Part shown: one piece after another, positions 56,309-64,000 of the stretch
How positions within the stretch are numbered: position 1 is the stretch's first letter
How the letters are laid out: each line of letters opens with the position of its first letter
Assembly (NCBI GenBank): GCA_029891385.1
Contig: CM057224.1
Span: forward strand, 34,415,005-34,479,004
Direction of reading: 5' to 3'
DNA length: 64,000 nucleotides
Source of the DNA: Erythroxylum novogranatense
Lineage: Eukaryota; Streptophyta; Magnoliopsida; Malpighiales; Erythroxylaceae
Made by a program: the position numbers and the translations under genes
Notes under the pieces: generated by a model
The model's input: the letters and a program-made list of their open reading frames with translations, nothing else
Database searches by the model: none
What the model was told of the DNA's origin: nothing

Positions 56309-59300
56309 TGTTAGGACCCGATCCGGAAATCGGATCCCAATCGGAGAAACGGAAAACGAATACGAATACGAATACGAACCAATATGAATCGAATCAAAGC
56401 AAGGGGACGAAACATAAGGCGAAATCAAATCAGATACGAATCAAATGACGAATCGGATAAATCAAATCCGAAGGCGAATCGAATAACACAAAGAGGAAGC
56501 AAATCAAAACGAAGTAAACATCGGATCAAATCGAATTGAAATCAATTTCCGACATCCGTGAACAAATATCAAAGAAAGCGTTTGCGTTGGAAACCTTAAG
56601 ACTATTAGTCTAAACTAATCCAAATCTGTGTACTTTTTTTTCTTTCTTTTTTTCTTTCTTTTCTCATTCCTTTCTTTTTCATTTCTTCCACCTTCCTTAA
56701 TCAATTTCTCAATTCATAATACAACCCATAATCAATATACATAAGGTCATAATCCAAATCTTTATACAGAATTCATAAATCAAATCAATCCAAACCCAAA
56801 AATCAATCATCTCTATATCCAGATCCCATTCGTGACTTAAATCAATACACATGTCTAGAATTCATAATACAATCCCATAATAATACTTGTAATACAATAA
56901 TTGACAAAACCAGTCTTATACAAACCGATACAAAAATCCCATTTTTCACAAAATACAAACGATACAAAATCGAATATCATGTCTTGACATTCTTTCATCC
57001 GATCTCCCGCTCGAAAACCTGGAGATGGGGATGAAAGGGGGGTGAGCACAAAGCTCGTGGATAATACGTTTATAAAACGAATAGATAAGCAAAACCCTTG
57101 AAATCCTTTTTTTCTTATCTGGTCTTAGAAAAACATTTCTTTGAAATCAGTAAAGCACGCTTTGAAAAGTTCCTTTCTTCTCAGAAGTCAAACTCGCAGC
57201 TTGTAAACGATGATTCTTAGGCTTTCACCATAAATCCATAGATTACAAAACATGAATGCATCGACTTGACAATTTATAGATGCAATGTCGTATCACATAT
57301 GCAATGCACACAAATGGCTCGAGAGTTCCAGTAATACGACGTAAAATCGATGTTTTATCAGAACACAACGAGTCCGATTTCGGATCTCGTAGGCCCACAA
57401 TTAGGCAGCCGGGATAAGGCTAGACGTCGACGTGCACGTGACTAACACAATGTTCCTCTCTCGCCCATACAAAAGCACATATCATGCTCAAAATCATTTA
57501 TCGCATGATCTTTTCCGAATATACGAAATGACATGTAATCTTTCGAGGCATAACACAAACCCATATCCATCCAAAATTAAACATAACCTAAGGCTAAATC
57601 ACCAACATTAACTCTATAAATCACAAACCCATATCCATCTCATACCAAATCAACCAAAAACCCAAGGAAATCTCAAAGCTCATAAGGTTCTCTTACCTTT
57701 ATCTTCCACCATTTTCGACTTTTGCTTGACCCATCTTGTAGTTTTCATCTCCTTTCATGTTTTTCTTCTTGAATCCATGTAAAAATCATGCTTGTAGCCC
57801 ATGGAAAACGAAACCCTAGCAGCATCTCTCTTTTCTTTCTTCTTCTTCTCCTACGAACTTGCTTCTCCTCTCCTCTTCTTATTTTTTCTTTTTTCCTCTA
57901 GAAAAATTGTGATTCTTCCCATCCTACAGCAGCCCTTACCTTTATAATGCCAGCTCATTAAAATGAAGTATGAATGACCTTTTGTCCCTTACTTATAAGC
58001 CTTAGATCTCAACTCCTTAAGTAAACTTCCAAAATTGCCCCTTCCTTTTTGCCTTAAAAACTCTAGAGAAATGTCCCTCTATGTCTTACGACTCCATCGC
58101 TTTAAGAATCAGATCGTTTGGAGCTCTATAACTCAAGATATCTCCAAAATACTGAAGTTTGTTCTTCAGACTCGAGGCTGAACACTACACCTAACTTCCG
58201 ACCCAAATTTGGAAGTCTTAGAGGCTCAATTGTCAATCGGCTCCTTCATAACATTTGTAGCCCCATCTCTCTAGTTTAATTAGAAACAAGAATAAACTCA
58301 ATCCGAGCTCTAGTGACCGAGATATAGCCAAAATACTAAACACTGTTCAGCCACTACAACACCGAGACTTAACACTACCTCGAACTTCCGACCCGTAGTT
58401 GAAAGTCTTAGAGGCTCAATTGTTGATCGTCTTCTAAATAAAATTTATAGATCTATGTCTCTAGTTTAATTTTCAAAAAGAATCAGATCGATTGGAGCTC
58501 TAGCGACCGATATAACTCCAAAATACTGAACACTGCTCATACCATTACAAAGCTGAGACTGAACTCTATACCTAACTTCCCACCCGTATTTGGAAGTCTT
58601 AGAGGCTACATTGTCAATCGTCTCCTTCATAACATTTGTAGCCCCATCTCTATAGTTTAATTTTCAAAAAGAATCAACTCAATCCGAGCTCTATAGCTCA
58701 AGATATCTCCAAAATACTGAACACTATTCAAACTTTTACAACTGATCAGCTCACTATAATCCGAGCTATCTTTCTCCATTTAATGCCAAAACCGATCTAT
58801 CTATATGGAAAGATAGAAAAATGTCTTAGGAATCTAACGCTTCAAAAATCAGGTCGATCGGATGTCGGACGAAGAAGTTATGCTCAAAACAAAGAAGGGA
58901 GGTCGGTCGGTCAAAAATCGGACACAATGGCCGAGCTCATGACCACGCTGGTCGCTCGCTCGCTTCGCTTCAAGAGGTCGCCGCCTTGTGCCCTCGCAGG
59001 GGCGCCGGCCTCAAGACGCCCACGCTGGTAGCTCGGCCGAGCGGGGTGCTCTCCCACTCTAATCCGACCTCCGAACTTCAAACCTTCATAACTTTTGACT
59101 CCGAACTCCAAATCAGTCGCGGTTTGTTTCATTGGAAAGCTAAGAGACAGCTCTACCATTTTTAAAAAAGACTCAAAGGCAAGCTCGGACACTAAAGGAA
59201 TCAAAAGTTTGCTACAAGGTGACCGATCGATAAGCTCTTCACAGTACCAAAACTTGTAAACATCATAACTTTTGACTCAGAACTCTAAATTTGACAAACT

Positions 59301-60211
59301 CGGTGTCTATAGAAAGGTAAAAGAACCCTCTTCAACTTTCATGAAGGCTTTAAAAATCAGATCGACCTCTAAATGGGTCAAAAACTCCACACAAACTGAT
59401 GGATCGATCAGCTTCACACTAAACAACATCAGAACTTCTAACAATCATAACTTTCTACTCCCTTGTCCAATATTTTCGTGCTTTATATCAATGGAAAGAT
59501 AAAAACAAGCTCTACAATGTTTATGAAGAACTCAAAAACAATTTCAACCTCTATCTAAGTCAATGTTTCAATCAAAGTTTCTGCCCTGATAGCAATCACC
59601 TAAGCAATATCCAAATTTCACATTATCATATCTTTCAACCTCCACAACCAAGAATCGCATATTATACATCATTTTAAAGCTATTCAAATTCTTTATAGCT
59701 TTCATGTAGACCATTTACTCCAATTCAAACCACATCAGTACGGAAATCGCCACAACATATACAATCCTACACTTAGAGCATTTTCCAAAACCAAAGCAAA
59801 ATACACTTAACTTTCAAAGATCATAACTTTCAATCCCGATATCGAAAAATAGCATAGTTTATGGCTACGAAAAGCTCTCAACATAAGCCACAGTTTCATG
59901 AAGATCATTTCCTCAAATTCTGCCTAAATCAAAAAGTCAACTTTCAAATCAAACTTTCTATTTTCTTCAAAATATAACACTTTCACTAATTATTTCTTGC
60001 TTTTCAACTTCCATTTCAATCAACTAGTTCATTTTGACTTTCATAACTCATACAACTCTACTCAAATTTCAAAGTCATCAAAACCAATAAATTCTCTTTC
60101 TCATCAATTTCCTCAAGGCATAAAAACTTCTATAACACAATTCATATATGAAAACACTCATTGAATTCATTTTAATACTCCTAATTTCTACCGAAAGTTC
60201 GGGGTCCAACA
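56309..60211 (-). repeat. 3' LTR of the 56309 element (3903 bp, with an internal deletion)
   Basis: Plus-strand edges are TGTTAGGACCCG and GGGGTCCAACA. Compared with the other LTR (60911 onward), about 390 bp corresponding to 62155-62540 is missing at 57568. The rest follows the same order: terminal inverted repeat (56310-56339), acceptor CATCTCCAG (AG at 57020-57019), island (57429-57412), donor AAGGTAAGA near 57698, TATAAA (57956-57951), GC-rich block (59046-58906) and modules to about 59870. Confidence 0.87.
58906..59046. repeat. GC-rich block in the 3' LTR of the 56309 element
   Basis: GGTCGGTCGGTC, GGTCGCTCGCTCGCTTCG, GGTCGCCGCC and GCTCGGCCGAGC form a GC-rich, partly palindromic block. 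It differs from the matching block in the other LTR (63894-64000). Confidence 0.8.
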
Positions 60212-60249
60212 ATTCTCCCCCTTTTAAATGAATTTCACCCTCGAAATTC
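60212..60249 (-). promoter_or_regulatory. Hairpin and polypurine tract of the 56309 element
   Basis: On the minus strand, GAATTTCG-AGGG-TGAAATTC can form the same 8-bp stem as in the array, with one G-U pair in RNA. It is followed by TTTAAAAGGGGGAGAATT up to the LTR. Confidence 0.8.
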
Positions 60250-60894
60250 CTATCTGAATAATCACCACGTAACTTATTCTCTCAAATAATTTCTTCGAAA
60301 TAGTCATATTCAATCACTTTCTTAACTAATTCCTCATCATACATATTCTCAATCTCCTCACAATTTCTCACTTCTTGTATCAAATACCACCAATATCATA
60401 TCATATCAATATTTCTTAGCAGATTTACACAAGTCAATGGTCCAATAACCTTAATATAGACCAATACCATTCAATTTAATCCTTTTGAACTTCCATATAT
60501 ATATCTATATCTCTATCATTCAACTCATCTTTCACATATCTTATACTACATCTCACATATATATATATCCTAAAGGAATTCATCCAAATTCATCGTGAAA
60601 TTCGAACCTTAATCTCCATTATCACATTCTTTTCTCATCAAGCATGCTTTCGACACCTTAATCAAAACATTCTTATACTCCAAATACATGTTAGGTCATT
60701 CACATCACTATCACATTCTCACTAATTCAATCATATAACTCATCACCTTAATCATAAAATCATTTAGATTCGTCAAATAATTCATGAAAGACAAACACAT
60801 CATGCTCACATTCCCACAAGATCAATCTTATCCTCACAAACTCTTATCCATTTCTTACTCATACACATACGCCCAAGTAAGATCATATAACCTG

Positions 60895-60906
60895 TCTCTG
60901 ATATCA
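60895..60906 (-). promoter_or_regulatory. Decayed primer binding site of the 56309 element
   Basis: The minus strand reads TGATATCAGAGA, two changes from TGGTATCAGAGC, and sits four bases from the LTR edge at 60911. Position and context make the assignment secure although the sequence has drifted. Confidence 0.75.
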
Positions 60907-60910
60907 CAAA

Positions 60911-63900
60911 TGTTGGGACTCGATCCGGAAACTAGATCCCAACCGGAGAAACAAAAAATGAATACGAATATGAACCAATATGAATCGAATCAAAGCAAGG
61001 GGACGAAACATAAGGCAAAATCAAATTAGATACGAATCAAATAACGAATCGAATAAATCAAATCCAAAGGCAAATCGAATAACACAAAGCGGAAACAAAT
61101 CGAAACGAAGTAAACATCGGATCAAATCGAATCGAAATCAATTTCCGACATCCGTGAACAAATATCAAAGAAAGCATTTGCGTTGGAAACCTTAAGACTA
61201 TTAGTCTAAACTAATCCAAATCTGTGTACTTTTTTTTCTTTCTTCTTTTCTTTCTTTTCTCATTCCTTTCTTTTTCATTTCTTCCACCTTCCTTAATCAA
61301 TTTCTCAATTCATAATATAACCCATAATCAATATACATAAGGTCATAATCCAAATCTTTATACATAATTCATAAATCAAATCAATCCAAACCCAAAATCA
61401 ATCATCTCTATATCCGCATCCCATTCGTGAATTAAATCAATACACATGTCCGTAATTCATAATACAATCCCATAATAATACTTGTAATACAATAATTGAC
61501 AAAACCAGTCTTATACAAACCGATACAAAATCCCATTTTCACAAAATACAAACGATACAAAATCGAATATCACGTTTGACATTCTTTCATCCGATCTCCA
61601 CCAAAACCCGGAGATGGGGATGAAAGGGGGGTGAGCACAAAGCTCGTAGATAATACGTTTATAAAACGAATAGATAAGCAAAACCCTTGAAATCCTTTTT
61701 TTTCTTATCTGGTCTTAGAAAAATATTTCTTTGAAATCCGTAAAGCACGTTTTGAAAAGTTCCTTTCTTGCTGTAGTCAAACTCGCAGTTTGTAAACGCA
61801 TGATTCTTAGGCTTTCATCCATAAATCCATAGATTACAAAACATGAATGCATGAACTTGACAATTTATAGATGCAATGTCGTATCACATATGCAATGCAC
61901 ACAAATGGCTCGAGAGTTCCGTAAACACGACGAAAAATTGAAGTTTTACTGTAAACACAACGAGTCCGATTTCGAATCTCGTAGGCCCACAAGTAGGCAG
62001 CCGGGATAAGGCTACACGTCGACGTGCACGTGACTAACACAACGTTCCTCTCTCGCCCACACAAAAGCACATATCATGCTCAAAATCATTTATCGCATGA
62101 TCTTTTCCGAATATACGAAATGACATGTAATCTTTCGAGGCATAGCACAATGTATGTTGCAATTCATCCAAAGTCCATGTATTGAATCAAAAATGATTTC
62201 TAAAATCATTCATACAATGATGCAACATTTATGATGCAACTGAAATTAGAAAATTCTCTTTATTTAAAGAAAGCAGTAGTGACTTATAAATTCAAATTAT
62301 AAACACATTACCCACCTCGAATCGATGTTAGAAACTTGTTCCTCGCTCCAATTTGTCTATTGATTCTTTCTTTCTTCCAATAGAAAATTTCCTACACTAA
62401 TTTCCCACAAATTCAATCTCATAAATAACATAATCCTTAAAATTGAACTTAGAAAACACTAATCCCTCCTATATTCAAGCTTTCTAAATCATAAATTGCG
62501 AAAATCTCCAAATTCTAAATTTGGACATAAACCCTAATTAATTTCCATCCAAAATTAAACATAACCTAAGGCTAAATCACCAACATTAACTCTATAAATC
62601 ACAAACCCATATCCATCTCATACCAAATCAACTAAAAACCCAAGGAAATCTCAAAGCTCATAAGGTTCTCTTACCTTTATCTTCCACCATTTTTGACTTT
62701 TGCTTAACCCATCTTGTAGCTTTCATCTCCTTTCATGTTTTTCTTCTTGAATCCATGTAAAAATCATACTTGTAGCCCATGGAAAACGAAATCCTAGCAG
62801 CATCTCTCTTTTCTTTCTTCTTCTTCTCCTACGAACTTGCTTCTCCTCTCCTCTTCTTATTTTTTCTTTCTTCCTCTAGAAAAATCGTGATTCTTCTCAT
62901 CCTACAGCAGCCCTTACCTTTATAATTCCAGCTCATTAAATATGAATGACCTTTTTGTCCCTTACTTATAAGCCTTAGATCTCAACTCCTTAAGTAAACT
63001 TCCAAAATTTCCCCTTCCTTTTTGCCTTAAAAACTGTAGAGAAATGTCCCTCTATGTCTTACGACTCCATCGCTTCAAGAATCAGATCGTTTGGAGCTCT
63101 ATAACTCAAGATATCTCCAAAATACTGAAGTTTGTTCTTCAGACTCGAGGCTGAACACTACACCTAACTTCCGACCTGAATTTGGAAGTCTTAGAGGCTC
63201 AATTTTTGATGGGCTCCTTCATAACATTTGTAGCCCCATCACTCTAGTTTAATTAGAAATAAGAATCAACTCAATCCGAGCTCTAGTGATCGAGATATGG
63301 CCAAAATACTGAACACTATTCAGCCACTACAACACCGAGACTGAATACTACCTCGAACTTCCGACCCGTATTTGAAAGTCTTAGAGGCTCAATTGTCGAT
63401 CGGCTCCTTAATAACATTTATAGATCTATGTCTCTAGCTTAATTTTCAAAAGGAATCAGATCGATTGGAACTCTACCGACCGATATAACTCTAAAATACT
63501 GAACACTGCTCATACCATTACAAAGCTGAGACTGAACTCTATACCTAACTTCCGACCCGTATTTGGAAGTCTTAGAGGCTACATTGTCGATCGACGCCTT
63601 GATAACATTTGTAGCTCCATCTCTCTAGTTTAATTTGCAAAAATAATTAACTCAATCTGAGCTCTATTGCTCAAGATATCTCTAAAATACTGAACACTGT
63701 TCAAACTTTTACAACTGATCAGCTCACTATAATCCGAGCTATCTTTCTCCATTTAATGCCAAAACCGATCTATCTAGTATGGAAAGATAGCAAAATATCT
63801 TAGGAATCCAACGCTTCAAAAATCAGGTCGATCGGATGTCGGACAAAGAAGTTATGCTCAAAACAAGGAAGGGAGGTCGGTCGGTAAAAAATCGGACACA

Positions 63901-64000
63901 ATGGCCGAGCTGTGCGACCACGCGGGTTGCTCGGCCTTGCGCCCGCGCAGGTCGCTCGACCATGCGCCCGCGCGGGGCGCTCGGCCTCTCGCGCCCACGC
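60911..64000 (-). repeat. 5' LTR of the 56309 element (partial, at least 3090 bp)
   Basis: The plus-strand edge is TGTTGGGACTCG at 60911. It includes the terminal inverted repeat, acceptor-like region near 61610, island (62013-61996), G-box CACGTG (62027-62032), donor-like CCACCTCG near 62318, donor near 62680, TATA region near 62920, Y-block modules and the start of the GC-rich block (63894-64000), where the window ends. Confidence 0.87.

Larger units (their letters stand above)
60212..60910 (-). other. Internal region of the 56309 element (699 bp, non-coding)
   Basis: Read on the minus strand it starts after the LTR at 60911 with TTTGTGATATCAGAGA and the shared leader block (60889-60852). 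It runs through AT-rich sequence rich in ATATATAT, and ends with a stem (60249-60230) and a polypurine tract (60227-60212). No gag or pol motif is present in any frame. Confidence 0.85.
56309..64000 (-). mobile_element. Non-autonomous LTR element with a 699-bp internal region (cut by window end)
   Basis: On the minus strand: 5' LTR (64000 or beyond to 60911), PBS-like site (60906-60895), 699-bp non-coding internal region, polypurine tract (60227-60212), 3' LTR (60211-56309). It interrupts copia RT after CAGTG (56304-56308); the partner duplication is outside the window. It has the same design as the array at 8560: LTRs near 4 kb and only cis-acting sites between them. Confidence 0.87.

Overview
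This window is plant nuclear DNA, most likely angiosperm intergenic heterochromatin. I see no host protein-coding gene, rRNA or CRISPR array. Everything recognisable is LTR-retrotransposon DNA nested several layers deep. The plant assignment rests on Tekay-like chromovirus pol with a C-terminal chromodomain, a Ty1/copia remnant, initiator-Met-tRNA-type primer binding sites (TGGTATCAGAGC), and 5-bp target duplications.

Layout. (1) 1-7107, minus strand: a decayed Ty3/gypsy element G1 (pol, gag, PBS, then a long LTR with two kinds of tandem repeat). (2) 7108-7296: a scarred junction with a tRNA-like A-box/B-box segment. (3) 7297-26999, minus strand: a related element G2 (RT, protease and gag fragments, PBS, LTR 24044-26999). 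Its gag is split by (4) 8560-22992, a plus-strand tandem array of three about 4.4-4.5 kb LTRs separated by two 516-bp non-coding internal regions. (5) 27000-29634: LTR fragments. (6) 29635-56308: one Ty1/copia element on the plus strand, broken into pieces by three insertions. These are solo LTR A (30984-50154, minus), a solo LTR at 50354-53867 with a perfect TGAAG duplication, and the element at 56309. LTR A is itself split by gypsy element G3 (32033-42958, the best preserved element) and a solo LTR (42964-47301), lying side by side in the same CTCGT target. (7) 56309-64000, minus strand: a second non-autonomous element (LTR, 699-bp internal region, LTR cut by the window end).

How the parts relate. 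G1, G2 and G3 carry gag-pol. The array and the 56309 element keep only a PBS, a short leader and the hairpin plus polypurine tract, so they would need proteins from a Tekay-like partner such as G3. Their two internal regions share a 38-bp identical block just after the PBS although the elements are otherwise diverged, as expected of a cis-acting RNA signal.

The most unusual signal is inside the LTRs. All the long LTRs share two blocks. X holds a TATA box, splice-donor-like and acceptor-like sites, and a conserved island reading CTTCTCCCGGCTGCC. Y holds repeating modules ending in AAGTTATGA around a hypervariable, often palindromic minisatellite. In the gag-pol elements the order is X then Y; in the non-autonomous and solo LTRs it is Y then X. 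This looks like a circular permutation of LTR architecture. All identities and boundaries were read by eye; no alignment or database search was run.
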